Counted from the first letter of the stretch, positions 1-15,552 are shown. The stretch: DNA of 37,606 nucleotides from Smittium mucronatum (GCA_001953115.1 LSSL01001687.1:1-37606); one strand, 5' to 3'. Numbers and translations are program-made. The notes: generated by a model not told the origin, from the letters alone.

Positions 1-1854
1 GGTTTTAAACTTCATTATTAAATATGATCACTGAAGGAATAGATATAATTTTGTGCATAAAGGCCATTTTCTTCTCCAATTGGAAATCAGGATAAGTCAA
101 AATTTTATTAAACTAACAATCTATAATTTTTCATAAACCTGACCAATTCTAGATGGTTTTAAACTAATTATGAGAATTGAGTTTCTCTGTTTAAAATTCA
201 CCAGATGCGGACGTTTTAGGCGATTATGAAAGAGGAAAGAAATTTTATCATTTGATACTCGTACAAAAATGACAGCACCCATACAACTCTGAATGTTTTA
301 ATTCTTTCGGGAAGAGTTTTTTTTTTGAATTAATGAATGAAACAGCTCTTGATATTGTTTTTATATTAGTTTGAATGAATAATTAGGCATTTTTTGAATT
401 AATTTTGCAATTATTTTACGATTTAAGTGATGAGGAGTAATATTACCATCCAAACTTGTTTTTTTTTCTTTTTTTATCATATTGTTTTTCGAAAGCATAT
501 TTAATCTCTCACAATCTTTCAAAATAACTCTATTGAAATTCCCGATTATTTTTTTATAGCATCATATGCTCCTCCAACCCTCGAAGTGAAACTCATTCTA
601 AAATGAAATTAGTTATAATACCAAGCTAAAAATTCTTTATTTGACAGTCAAGTTTTTTTTGAATGGTTTAAAAATGCTGAAAGCTCTTAATTTTTGAAAA
701 AAAATGAGATTCATGTTATCAATTTCCTAAATATTTTTATTGGTATTCAATTGGTCTGATTCCAAAAATATTTACACTTTCAATTCGAATATTCATACTC
801 TTTATAAACTTGTTAATTTTTATTTGTGCCAGATAAATATCACATTTTTGGATTTATGAAATCTTTTCTTTATGTTGATGATTAGATAAAAATCATCTTA
901 AGTATTTTTAAACTCTATAGGTTCAACTGCTGGGTACATTTATTGATATTATTATTAGAATATTTCAAATATTGTTTTGATTTGCGTTTTAAAAACGTAA
1001 AATCCAAATAAAAGGCATTTCCGGTATTATAAATCCAAAAAAATCCAAAGAAGAAATGATGAAGCTGCTTTTCTTATATTTTCAATCCAAAAATCAAATA
1101 TAATGATGTTTCATATTCAATTTGATAAAAATTCTCAAATTCGAAAATCAACCATCTATTCTTCCTTATTAATCAATTTTATTCTTTACTTTTCATTATT
1201 ATTTTTTAATATTTTGATAACTACCTAAAACACATTATCCATTAATTTTTTTCTTAAGCTAGTATAAATATAGTTGTAAAAATACCTATAATGAACTGTT
1301 ATATATTTACAATATTTATTTTTGAGGCTTGTTATTTTTAAGATTGGAAATAAAACATTGATTAAACTCCTAATGACCTCTCTTTCAACATCAAAATATT
1401 ATTTTTCGGATAAGAGTTTAGAATAGATATCATAGTTGCTTAGATTTTTTATCTCAACTGACCATTATTTGTATTTTTCAATAATATAAGTAATAACAAA
1501 ATTTCAATTCGAAAAATTGGTTCCAGCTTTTCTAATATGCTTTCCTCATTAAGTTCAAGTTTTTTGGGATGTAACCCACACTTAAAACATGAAATATGTA
1601 TATTTTTTATTAAATCATTTTATTTTAACTAAAATCCCTTCTCTAGAAAATATCTTTTACATTTGGGAAGTGGGGTAATTTATAGCTTCAAATTATGGAG
1701 CAATTATTGACACATTATCAAAGAAATATTATTTAATGAATTCAATTTCATATGGTTATAATTTGAAATTATTACACGAAAATATTTATAATATATACAT
1801 ATATATTAAATAAAAAAATTAGATATATATATTAAGACTAGTTTTTTATAGATT
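1..1854. other. AT-rich intergenic stretch, no gene seen
   Basis: No open frame of note on either strand and no recognisable protein motif. The stretch holds A/T homopolymer runs and, near its right end (about 1785-1835), an irregular AT-dinucleotide patch directly before the left arm of the long inverted repeat. Confidence 0.7.
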
Positions 1855-2290
1855 AATTTTTTGGCATTAAAAAAAATTAAAGATGGATTGAAAAAATAGA
1901 AAGGTTTTATTCCAAAACTTTAAGAACGGAGAATGAAAACTGTATTTGGATTTCTGAATGCTTATTCTCTCATTTCTGAACAAATTATCCCCTTTTAATT
2001 TAATTGGGAAAGCTATTGGTCTATTTGATTAAATTTAGAAAATAAATACAAATCACCCCATTGCTAAAATGATGCTGACAATATTTAACCTTAAATATTA
2101 TATAATTGCATATCTTCTTGCTTCAAAACCTATAAATTAAATAAAATAAAATAAAATAAAATCAGTTTTTCTGTTATATTTAAAAAAAAAAAAAAATTAT
2201 GAAGCTATAAAATATCTAGTACTGATTTTGAAAAGAAGTAAAATAATAGATTCCGAAGGTCTGAAATCAGATAAATGAAAAAAAAATTTT
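1855..2290 (+). repeat. Left arm of the long inverted repeat
   Basis: Reverse-complementary to 4858-5290. It starts at a T6 run followed by GGCATTA and ends in an A-rich run after AAATCAGATAAATGA. It contains an (AAAAT)n tract near 2138-2162 that is mirrored in the right arm. Differences between the arms are concentrated in homopolymers and in the outer 100 bp. Confidence 0.9.
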
Positions 2291-3514
2291 TAGAAAAAAG
2301 TGACTTTTTTTTTTATAAATTTTATATATCAAGAGCCAGATTTTCGGTGCGGATAACAATGGTTTAGAGATGCATCAAAATGCCTTTTTTAATTCAGATG
2401 AAGGATATAATTGAATTTTTTTGGAGTATCCTAACATTTTAGAGCAGAAATCGGTGAAATACTGTATTATTATTGATATAAAAACATCATTTATTCAATT
2501 TAAATATTATTGTGTAAATATTTATTTAATTAAAATAGAATATATTTAAATTTACTTGGTCTTAAAATAAATTTCCTTAGTTATTTTTTCGTTATTATTA
2601 TAATTCATGTTTTCTATGTGATATAATATTAAAAGTATCCATCGTTTATTAACATAAAACAAAGTTTATATTGCGTTATTTTAACGCCTTATTCACTATA
2701 AGTTTTTTTTTTTTTTTTGAAAGTTTTTATTTAATTGATCTTAAAAAATTTAAATATTTATATAAGATTAAAAATAATAGCAGTTAAAAATAATTTTATG
2801 GAATAATATTAATTATATATTTTAAAAATAGGATGGAGGAGTTCTTGAATTCTTCCAAGTTGTAACTATATCCTTCAAAATTCTCATACTAAATTTTAAT
2901 AAGAATATTTGTCTCTAAAAAAGATTAAATATTGATTACTATTTGACCTTTTTAAAATATTTTAAATAATAGCGGTGTTTTTTTTATTTTTTGAAGTTAT
3001 AGTGATGATATATTTGGAACTATAAGTGTCGAATAAGGCTCTAAAATTGTGTTTATTTCTTATAAATTTCCAATAAATCCATCATTATTAAAACTGAGGT
3101 ATGGTTTCTTTTTAAATAAATGGGTAGAAATTTTTTTGCAATCCTCCATAAATAAGAAATCATAACATTTATTCGAGTTATTGACTGTTATTAAATATTT
3201 TTTTCTCTATCAACAAATTTTTTCAAATAATTCGATTTTAATATTCTAATTCTGCATTTTAGAGTAAATTCTTTTTTTAAAAAAAATCTAGCTTTTAACA
3301 AAAATTTATAAGAATACTCGGTATATATATATTATTTTTTGTAAGTTTCTTCATCTGTTTTTAGATAAAAATAATTTTGAGGTCAAATTATAAATATTTC
3401 TTTGTTTATATTTTTAATTAATAATATACTCCGATGATTTTTATGATATTATTAATACCTTGGTGCTTAAGAATGGGTTAATTACCATTTCCCATATCCA
3501 ATATATTTTAAATA

Positions 3515-3607
3515 AAGAAATATTTGGACAGCTGCCGATTTTTTATCATCTAATTTTTACAAAAAAAATTAAAAATCAAAAGCTTTGCAGCTATCCAAAT
3601 ATCTTTT
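3515..3607. repeat. Imperfect inverted repeat (21-bp arms, about 51-nt loop)
   Basis: Arms 3515-3535 and 3587-3607 match at 18 of 21 positions and share the core ATATTTGGA.AGCTGC. The loop has further pairing between its T-rich and A-rich halves, so a transcript could form a long stem. It lies inside the element, at neither end. It may be a small MITE remnant or part of a non-coding transcript. Confidence 0.6.
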
Positions 3608-4113
3608 GATATCTTCTTCCCAAAATTCTCAAAAACATTTCTGTTAATATGAACCATTAATCTTGAATGGTTAATAGAATTTATGCGTTTCTTATTTCAA
3701 TCTTTATGCCTTTCATATCATCGTTCAAAAATATTAATTTATTTTTTTTTAGAAATAAGTTTATAGTTATTTTTGGGGGATTTATTTAAAAAATTCCATG
3801 AATCAGTGTTCTTGAATAATCATGTCCCAGATTATATGGGAAGTATATTATCACTCTCAGAAACCACAGAGGAAATAAAAATTACATCTAGATACCTTTA
3901 TTTTAAACGATAAGTGTCAAGATATATCAAAGGTGATGCATTTTTGATATAAAAAATTATGCATTTGGAAATACTATACATCTGTAGAATATATCTCCAT
4001 TTTTTTTCGGAATCTAATTTAGTATCAGGATTTAAATTTATAAAAAAATTTAAAAGAACTGTAAATTTTAATATCTTATTGACCTCGCTTCGTAAAAAAT
4101 TATTTTTTTACAA

Positions 4114-4123
4114 CCCCCCCCCC
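4114..4123. repeat. C10 homopolymer
   Basis: Ten consecutive C within DNA that is about 80% A+T. The complementary G run is long enough for slippage or inter-strand quadruplex effects. No gene follows it, so the C-rich motif known upstream of some microsporidian start codons is not a good explanation here. Confidence 0.85.
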
Positions 4124-4361
4124 TCATGAGTGCCATTTAATAAAAAATTCTTATTTATAACTTTTCCTAAAATAGCTTTTGACATCACTTGGTTTAGTTT
4201 TTAATGGTATTTCTAGCATTTTTATATTTAATTTTATCAGCTTTTGAATTCAGTTTTGAGTGATTTTTTAGAATTTTCGGCCATTTTTTTTGAAAAGGAA
4301 ATATATTTCTTTTTTCTTTTAAAAATTAAAGCATATTGGTTATTTTTTTTTAATAATTTAG

Positions 4362-4385
4362 ATATATATATATATATATATATAT
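4362..4385. repeat. (AT)12 microsatellite
   Basis: Uninterrupted AT dinucleotide tract of 24 bp inside the inverted-repeat element. Confidence 0.9.
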
Positions 4386-4399
4386 TAATTTTTAACTAT

Positions 4400-4857
4400 T
4401 TACTACCTTGTATCCACATTCCATTTCAATATTTTTTTAAATTGAAAGTTTAACAGCTTCATCTTTATTTATGATGCTTTAATATAATATATTTCTTCAT
4501 CTGAATTACAAAAAGCATTCTCACTTATTTCTAAATCAATGTTATACATACTGAAAATCAGGATCTTTCTATAAAAAAATTATAAATGATAATGCTCATC
4601 CTTAATATTTTAGACAAAAAATGAACAAGATTTTAAAATCAATTTTAAACTAAGCTAGTTTCATAGTTGTATATTTTTACACAGAACCTTAAAATACGAA
4701 GTAAAACATCTACAAAATTTTATACCGATTATTTTCGATATTTTTAATAACCCCAAATATTTTTTGAAGCCGACCGAATCGCACCCAATAAATCCAGTTC
4801 TTATAAAAATAAAGGTTGTGTTAAATTTTATAAAACATACCAAAAAATTATGTCATA
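4400..4857 (-). pseudogene. Possible decayed coding remnant inside the inverted-repeat element
   Basis: One minus-strand frame from the inner edge of the right arm leftward reads about 150 codons with several stops. It gives a 60-residue open segment (4661-4843, containing RTGFIGCDSVGFKKYLG) and, further on, a 36-residue open segment containing NIDLEISENAFCNSDEEIYY and then KILKWNVDTR. The mix of Asp, Glu, Cys, Trp and Gly looks more protein-like than the Phe/Ile/Tyr strings typical of this DNA, and the frame begins directly inside the repeat arm, where an element-borne gene would sit. The 60-residue part has no ATG (it starts at TTG). I do not recognise a family. Chance cannot be excluded, because frames of 60 codons are expected at this composition. 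Confidence 0.25.
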
Positions 4858-5290
4858 ACAATTTTTTTTCATTTATCTGATTTCAGACCTTCGGAATCTA
4901 TTATTTTACTTCTTTTCAAAATCAGTACTAGATATTTTATAGCTTCATAAATTTTTTTTTTGTTTTAAATATAACACAAAAACTGATTTTATTTTATTTT
5001 ATTTTATTTATAGGTTTTGAAGCAAGAAGATATGCAATTATATAATATTTAAGGTTAAATATCGTCAGCATCATTTTAGCAATGGGGTGATTTGTATTTA
5101 TTTTCTAAATTTAATCAAATAGACCAATAGCTTTCCCAATTAAATTAAAAGGGGATAATTTGTTCAGAAATGAGAGAATAAGCATTAAGAAATCCAAATA
5201 AAGTTTTTATTATCCGTTCTTAATGTTTTAGAATAAAACTTTTCTATTTTTTCAATTCATCTTTAATTTTTTATAATGCGAAAAAATTCA
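4858..5290 (-). repeat. Right arm of the long inverted repeat
   Basis: Reverse complement of 1855-2290. It includes the mirrored (AAAAT)n tract near 4988-5012 and ends outward at a GCG + A6 run that pairs with the T6 start of the left arm. Right flank TTCACAAATG does not repeat the left flank. Confidence 0.9.
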
Positions 5291-7827
5291 CAAATGTGCA
5301 TTGTTTTGATTTTGTTTTTCATAAAAATCATCACACTATCAACTAAGTAAATGAAAGACATTTTTTCTTAAATAATCCTTTTTTTACGAGAGTGCAATAA
5401 ATAAAAGGGAGAGTTTAAATAACAGGTGCATCAATGAAATTTGAATTTACGAAAAACGAAATTTATATTTTAAAAGCCAAAAAAAAATTTTTAAAAAATA
5501 TAATAATTATTACTCATTTAGCCATTTTTTTGCCTTTTTATTATTAAAAATTGCATTCATTGCAATAAACTGGTACCAAGTTGTAAATTAGATAAGGCAT
5601 TTATTGATGGATACATTTATTAAGTCAATTTTAAGTCATGTAAATTTAAAATTATGCCTTATTTATTATTAGTTTAAATGAAAATCAGGTAAAAGCAGCA
5701 GAGATATTTATTATATTTCAACTGATATTAAGCATATTTATATGGAAAATAATCAAAAAAATTATGAAATTAAATTAAATGTGTTTTTTGAAATAATTTT
5801 ATTTTTCCTAAAGTTTAAAAAAATAAATATTTTTTTATCAGAGATTCAATTTAAATGAGTTCAGGTAAGTAACTAATGTATAAATTTACCCATTAAACAT
5901 AGATTAAAATTCTTATGGTTATAATAATTTTGAATCATTTTTAACTTGTCAAAGATTTCAAGAACAATGTGCTTTAATTTAAAAAATTTTTTTTTATAGA
6001 ATTATTAGCATTTTCCGTGTTGAAAAACACAAAGATATGACTATAAAAAGGGAAGGTATATATTCATTTATGTAATAATTTATAGCTAAGTGACAGGTTA
6101 TTATCCTTCTCAGTCCGCGTTGTGAAATTTAAAATCGATTAATTATATCATAAACTATTATTAAAATGTTTATAAGGTTTGTATTTTTTACATATTAATA
6201 AAAAAAAAATTACAAACATATTTACCTTAGCAGGTTTTGAAGAATTCTACTCGATCTACTAAAATTATCAATTAAATTTGAAATTTGAATAAGGAGGAGG
6301 TATTATTTTATCCTCAAGGGAAAAATAAATATAATTCTAACATAAACAGGGTAAAATAGTGAAAGGTTTTGAGACTTCAGTTATATCCATATGCACTAAT
6401 ATATGATCCAATGCTAATTTATTAAGGAATTCTTTACGAAAAAATGGAATATTCGCTGAAGAAGAATGACAAAATTTACCACTCAATACCGTTGGGATAC
6501 ATTATTAGCATAAATTTTATAATCGAAAGCACTTTTTTATGCAAACAGGTTTCTGAATGTTTTATTGATTTTAAAATAAATTTTTTACAAAAAATTATAG
6601 TTATTGTATAAAAAGAATAATTTTATTGATAAAATATAGAGAATGAGCATGCAATTGATAGTATTAATTACTATATTTAAATCTGTAATAAAATTGATAT
6701 ATTATATCAATAATAAAAAATAGCAATCTTAAACCTTTCGGGTCAAATGATTATAATTATTCCAAGTAGCGGCCCATGAGGACTGTATAAATTTATAAAA
6801 AGCTTCAAGAAAATTATTTAAAGAAAAAAAAAGGAAAAATGTTAAGATTAAGAAAAATTCCGCACCAATAAAAAAATAAATTAGTAAATCATATCCGTAC
6901 CATTTGATATTTCTAATTTTCCTTATCTAAAAACCATATATGTCAAATAGAAATAGATTATAGCTTAAGAATAGTTTTGGAAAAACTTTTTCAGCTTTTT
7001 GAAGGAATTATCCAAGATTTTTAGAAACTTGAAATGGGTTTCTTGATATTTTAGAAAATTTTTGAGAGATAATTTTATCATTAAACAAGCTCATAACTTA
7101 ATTTTATACAATATTAAGCTGAATTTGAAATTTTAATAGTTTTTTGAAAATAAAACAGCAGCGGTTAAAGATGAAGAATAATTATAGGATAAAAAAATCT
7201 AGATAAAAAAACGAAAATATTCATTATTAGGGAAGATGCAGTAATTAAATACTATTTATGATGTCCCTTATACTTCTATTTTTTAACATCCAGTTCTGAA
7301 CTATTAGATATATATATATATTTTACTTGTTTTTGAATGAAATTAATATTAATTGACCGATTGGTTATAATTTGGTAGTGATTTTTATTTTTGTTGTTTG
7401 CGGGATTTAAATATAAGTCCTTTAAAACGTTTAAAAATCATAAGGTTCTTTATTTAACCTAATCAATGTACTAATTATTTTTTAATGCAAAATTTCTATT
7501 CGAAACAAATTTTTTTTTTATAAAATATTTAATTTTTTCCTTAAAAAATAGTTATTGATTATTTTAATTGAATTATTTTTATATTATATAATAAATTAAA
7601 TGTGTTGTTATTTTAAAAACAGGAATTTTTTTTCCTCTGCAAAAAACCGACTAAAAAAACATAATAATTGCATACACATTATATATAAAATACCTGGGAT
7701 TATTTTAAACATAAGAGAATTCTCGATTAAAAAATTTTCTGCTCTATGTAATTTAAGGTATAAATGTCTAGCTTAATTTTAAGCATCGACTTGATTTTGT
7801 GGTCTTTTGTTATAATTTGTTACACCT
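5291..7827. other. AT-rich intergenic stretch, no gene seen
   Basis: No credible frame or motif. Minor features are a short inverted repeat of TAAGGCAT near 5594 with ATGCCTTA near 5655, and a small hairpin near 6017-6030 with GTGTT/AACAC arms and a GAAA tetraloop. Confidence 0.6.
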
Positions 7828-7868
7828 TAGCTAAATGGCGCTGGGTTCGGATCTCAGTCAATCCATAC
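7828..7868 (+). other. tRNA-like fragment (A-box and T-arm), probable pseudo-tRNA or SINE scrap
   Basis: 7828-7839 (TAGCTAAATGGC) fits the internal A-box of RNA polymerase III promoters. 7841-7857 forms a canonical T-arm: 5-bp stem CTGGG/CTCAG around the 7-nt loop TTCGGAT. The loop has G where A58 is nearly invariant. The two boxes are almost adjacent, so no anticodon arm can be placed, and no 5' acceptor strand pairs with TCAATCC after the T-arm. This is not a functional tRNA. It may be a deleted tRNA copy, a tRNA-derived SINE remnant, or chance. Confidence 0.3.
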
Positions 7869-11721
<3,853 letters not shown>

Positions 11722-12089
11722 GTAATTTTTTGAATAACATTTTCGAAATAAATAAATTTAAAAAAATACATAAAATATTATTAAAATCCATCAGTTTCAC
11801 TTATTTCTGGATGTTATGAAAAAATATTTTCCTAAATTCTCTTCTAAAAATTGTCATAATTAAATATATTATTAACTCGCGCCAAAGAATTAAATTCTCT
11901 AAAATTTTTAGATCTATTCCTAATAATCTTAGGTTCAAGTTCTTTTTTCTGTCTTTTTTTATAAAAATCTATTTACTTAAATCTTAAGGAGTTATAAAGT
12001 TTCAAAACATCTACTCTAAACAGAGTTTTTTATATATGATTTTTTTTAAAAATATGCAAATATCAATAAATAACTCCATATTTCCTAAA
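11722..12089. other. AT-rich spacer, nothing recognised
   Basis: No frame or motif. It separates the ATA microsatellite from the first transposase remnant. Confidence 0.6.
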
Positions 12090-13110
12090 AACCACATAAA
12101 AGTACTAATAATTGATTTAAAAACGCATTCAAGACTTTAAAAAAAATTTTTACGATAATTCTTCCATTATGATCTACTTAAATATGCTTTTATTCGGGCT
12201 CAGGGTGTAAGAGAGATAAACATGCTTGAGAGCTATCAATTATTTGATCCGCTGATTTTCTTTTATTTCAATTTTGGCTATTATTTTTTTGAAATAAACT
12301 CTCTAAATTTATTTTATAAGCCTTCATATCCTTTGTTAACCATTATTACCATAAATCGTAGATAATATTGTGGCCCAAAATTTTATAATCTTTTGGGGAT
12401 TTTTTTAAAAAAATTTTATAAAAAAATTCAATTTTTTTGCTAACAGACATATCATGCAATGAAAAATCAACTGCAGAGCTTAGAGAGCAAAATAGTCTTC
12501 ATGAATAATATCTAATTATCGCTTTATAAAAAAAATGAGTTTTCCAAGTATAGACTATTTTCATATCCTGACAGAGTCCAGATAGTCCTTTTATGGAAAA
12601 AATAGTACAATAAATTATTAAAACAACACTCCTATTATTTTTGAGTACCACTAATATTGATCAACGCTCTTATTTGTTGATTAGGCAAGGATATTTTTCA
12701 GCAATGCTTCATTAAAAACATCGGAAGTTGAATTAATTATTTTGTACAAAAAAAGAACAGATGATTTTTATTGTAGATGATTTTCGAAAATTAAAATATT
12801 AAAGAAGATACGCATTCAAAATAAAGAGTTTTTCTCTTGGAAAAAATTTAGATCTTCTATCTCTTCTCATTTCAGTCTTTACTATAATTTTTTTACAGAC
12901 TGAATATAACTCATATAATTATTTGACTAAAAAGCAATGGGAAAATAAATGTCTTCTGAGGCTTTAAGTATTTTTTTTTAATATTCTAGATTATACCATT
13001 GATAATGGCTTAGATATTCAGCGTCAATCAAGGAGAATAGCTAAATATATAGCTTATTTTTTTTGAGCTCCTTATATTTATTCTTATCAAAAATTATGTT
13101 TGAAATCACA
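12090..13110 (-). pseudogene. PIF/Harbinger-like DDE transposase, decayed copy A
   Basis: Nucleotide and translated similarity to the better-preserved copy at 23924-25220 runs along this whole stretch on the same strand. In one frame (about 12442-12640) the translation gives IIYCTIFSIKGLSG, then CQDMKIVYTWK, then an in-frame stop, then DFSLHDMSV. These align with IIDFTVFFINRPSG, FQDSKIFYPWK and EFLMHDTSV of the other copy. DDE_Tnp_4/HARBI1-type enzymes cut and paste the element using an Asp-Asp-Glu metal site. Here the first catalytic Asp codon has become Tyr (12610-12612, GAT to TAT), while the second is kept (GAT at 12451-12453). The N-terminal end (about 12850-13100) and the part toward the C-terminus (about 12180-12360) are aligned by DNA similarity only. 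Many stops and frameshifts; certainly non-functional. Boundaries are approximate and no terminal inverted repeats were identified. Confidence 0.8.
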
Positions 13111-13840
13111 TTTTGCGGTTTATCAAATTATATTTTTCTTTGATAAATAGAGAAATAGTCGTATTAATTCGTTTTTTTTTATTTATAAAAGCTATCGATG
13201 AAGTTTTAATAGCATATATGCTAAATTTTCCAAAAAAAACGTAATTTTAAAAAGAAATGAGTTTTTAATTAGAGAAATTTCCACGGGTATTAAATATAAA
13301 TTCTTAAATAGAGTAGTGTTTTATCTGTTAAATAACAATCACAAATAGAATTGATGTATGCTTAAATTCTGGAATTATGTCAATAAAGATAATTTATAGC
13401 GATAATTTTTATACGAAAAAATATTTCATTATTATTAAAATGCATATCTAAAAAAATATATCATATTTTTTAATCTGTATTTTTTTATATTTTGAGCATA
13501 AAATGTCTATATGAAAATTTTTACTGTTGCACATAAAAAATGCATTATATTAAACAATTAATTCGATAATAAAAAGTATATTTTTTCAATTTAAATTTAA
13601 ATTTTACTCGTTACTCCACAAAACTGACAAGAAGATTATTTTATGTTCCACGAAAATACCAATGAATAATTATTTCTTTGTTTAAAATTTATGTTATAGT
13701 TTCTTTATCGAAATGAGAATTAATTTTGATAATATTTTTTCATTAAAAAATTAGCTGAGCTATTTTAGAATGGCTCGTCAATTTTTTTTAAAATCAGTTA
13801 AGCAAAATTTGGGCAACCATTATAAATTTATTTTACAAAT
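13111..13840. other. AT-rich spacer, nothing recognised
   Basis: No credible frame or structure between transposase copy A and the 34-bp tandem array. Confidence 0.6.
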
Positions 13841-14151
13841 CAATTGAAATGATCTAAATTTGTTTATAATATTTCAATTGAAATGATCTAAATTTGTTTA
13901 TAATATTTCAATTGAAATGATCTAAATTTGTTTATAATATTTCAATTGAAATGATCTAAATTTGTTTATAATATTTCAATTGAAATGATCTAAATTTGTT
14001 TATAATATTTCAATTGAAATGATCTAAATTTGTTTATAATATTTCAATTGAAATGATCTAAATTTGTTTATAATATTTCAATTGAAATGATCTAAATTTG
14101 TTTATAATATTTCAATTGAAATGATCTAAATTTGTTTATAATATTTCAATT
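13841..14151. repeat. Perfect 34-bp tandem repeat, nine copies (minisatellite)
   Basis: Nine identical copies of a 34-bp unit starting CAATTGAAATGATCTAAA (13841-14146), followed by the first five bases of a tenth copy. The junction of neighbouring units creates a perfect 14-bp palindrome, ATTTCAATTGAAAT, so the array carries eight regularly spaced palindromes; each unit also has a central GATC. 34 is not a multiple of three and the unit contains stops, so it does not encode a repeat protein. There are no unique spacers, so it is not a CRISPR array. Complete identity among copies implies recent expansion or homogenisation. Confidence 0.98.
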
Positions 14152-15526
14152 TTCGACTAATAAATATAATATCGGCTAATAAAAAACCAAAAAAAGAATT
14201 TTCTTTGGTTATAGGATAAAAGAGAGGTTTATATTTTTTAATTGGGGGCTTTTATAATTATGGGTACTTTATTACTGAAGTGAATCTATCAATTAAGTCT
14301 ATACCCAAATCACAAATAAACAACTTATTAATTAATAGGACTTTGTATTAGCTAATTCAAAAAAAAATTAAATCTTTTTTTTATTCATTAAGAAATTGAA
14401 AAAATATTTTTGAACATAGAAAGGACTTATTTGAGAGTTATTTTAATTACTTAACAAAGGTTTATTTATTAATCGAATATATATTATAAAAAAATGGTAT
14501 TTGGTTTTAAAATAACTTTTTTTAAAAGTTGCATCTATGTTTTTTTTTTAAAAAAGGAGAATAGCGATGTGGCTTTTTGTAATTTTTTCATATTTCAGAT
14601 AATATCCTTATTAAAGCTTTATTAAGATAATATCTCTACTATTATAATTGATTTAATCAGAATAAAGAAACTTTTTACTATAAATAGTTATAAAAATCAA
14701 TTTAAAAGTATAATGAAAAATATTACTATCTTTTGAGACAGATATGGCGATTGTGAAGACCTTAATCATTATTTTTTAATTAATAAAATGAATATTGGGG
14801 TTTAATTTCTTGGGAATTCAGTTTATATATCAAAAGTCTTTTCTATGATTAAAGAATTAAAAATAAAGCTATTCATGTAAAAAAAATCGTTTTTTTAACT
14901 AAAAAATAAGCAAAAGTACAAATATTATTTAAAATTTCTTTTTTTGTTACAATAAATTCACAAAATTGTTTCTTTTTGATATATCCTTTAAAAAAATATA
15001 TTCAAAATATGAATTCTTAATTTATTATAAATGACATTTAATTTTTATAATCAATTGTTGATACATCTAAAAAGATGGAATATAGTGTAAAGTTATTGCC
15101 GAAAATGTATGATTGATAACAAAAATTCACTATTTTATCACCATTTATAATAATCTAAACTAAAAATATCTTTTTATGATATTGATGTAACCAAGAAAAA
15201 AATTATTATCAAAAGCATAATTTTTTTGTTTTTGTCATGATATTCGAAATTGCTATAACTCAAGAAACTTATACTTAAAGTGCTTACATATATTCTGTCA
15301 AGATCTGAGTTACAAGATTGCAAGGAAAGTGAAGTAAAAAGTTATATTTACTATTCAGAGGTTCATTTATTACTGTTAGAAAGTATACAGTATACTATTT
15401 GTAGAATCCAAGATAGGAAAAACGTAACATTTTTATATTTTTTCCGTATCTTGGTTTTAGACCATAAAAATAAAAGAAAAACTACGAAATAAACCAAAAA
15501 AAAATCCATAGAAAAGAAATTGTTTA
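14152..15526. other. AT-rich intergenic stretch, no convincing gene
   Basis: Holds a 70-codon frame (15280-15492, +) beginning at GTG, with a fairly mixed composition (SELQDCKESEVKSY near its start) but no recognised domain and no ATG. Its length is within chance expectation here, so it is not annotated as a gene. Confidence 0.5.
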
Positions 15527-15552
15527 ATTACTAATCAAACTTGATTAGTAAT
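15527..15552. repeat. 26-nt palindrome (12-bp arms, 2-nt centre)
   Basis: ATTACTAATCAA (15527-15538), AC, then TTGATTAGTAAT (15541-15552): the arms are perfectly complementary. It could be a dimeric protein-binding site, a cruciform, or the relic of a small inverted-repeat element. It lies just after a 70-codon frame of doubtful reality, so a terminator role cannot be argued. Confidence 0.85.

Larger units (their letters stand above)
2291..4399. other. Interior of the inverted-repeat element, no intact gene
   Basis: AT-rich, without a recognisable domain in any frame. Holds a T16 run at 2703-2718, an imperfect hairpin at 3515-3607, a C10 run at 4114-4123 and an (AT)12 tract at 4362-4385. An open frame at 4244-4453 (+) starts at TTG and is mostly Phe, Ile and Tyr from homopolymers and the AT tract, so it is not called a gene. 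Confidence 0.6.
1855..5290. mobile_element. Long-inverted-repeat (foldback/MULE-like) element, apparently non-autonomous
   Basis: Two arms of about 430 bp, 1855-2290 and 4858-5290, are reverse complements of each other and enclose about 2.57 kb. Long stretches of the arms differ by only a few bases, for example the part around 1980-2280 against 4870-5160; the outer 100 bp are more diverged. Long terminal inverted repeats are typical of MULE and foldback DNA transposons, but no transposase domain is recognised inside. No clear target-site duplication is visible: the left flank reads ATTAA and the right flank TTCAC next to the terminal T6/A6, so neither a 9-bp MULE-type nor a clean TTAA piggyBac-type duplication is supported. 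The interior holds a hairpin, a C10 run, an (AT)n tract and a decayed reading frame. It could instead be an inverted segmental duplication or a foldback structure without its own transposition. Confidence 0.7.

Noticed and set aside
4244..4453. 69-codon frame on the plus strand
   Set aside because: Starts at TTG and consists of Phe/Ile/Tyr from homopolymers and the AT microsatellite.
13841..14151. CRISPR array
   Set aside because: Units abut with no unique spacers and the DNA is eukaryotic in character; it is a plain tandem repeat.
15280..15492. 70-codon plus-strand frame followed by a palindrome
   Set aside because: GTG start in a eukaryotic context and no homology; the palindrome is not enough to make it a gene with a terminator.
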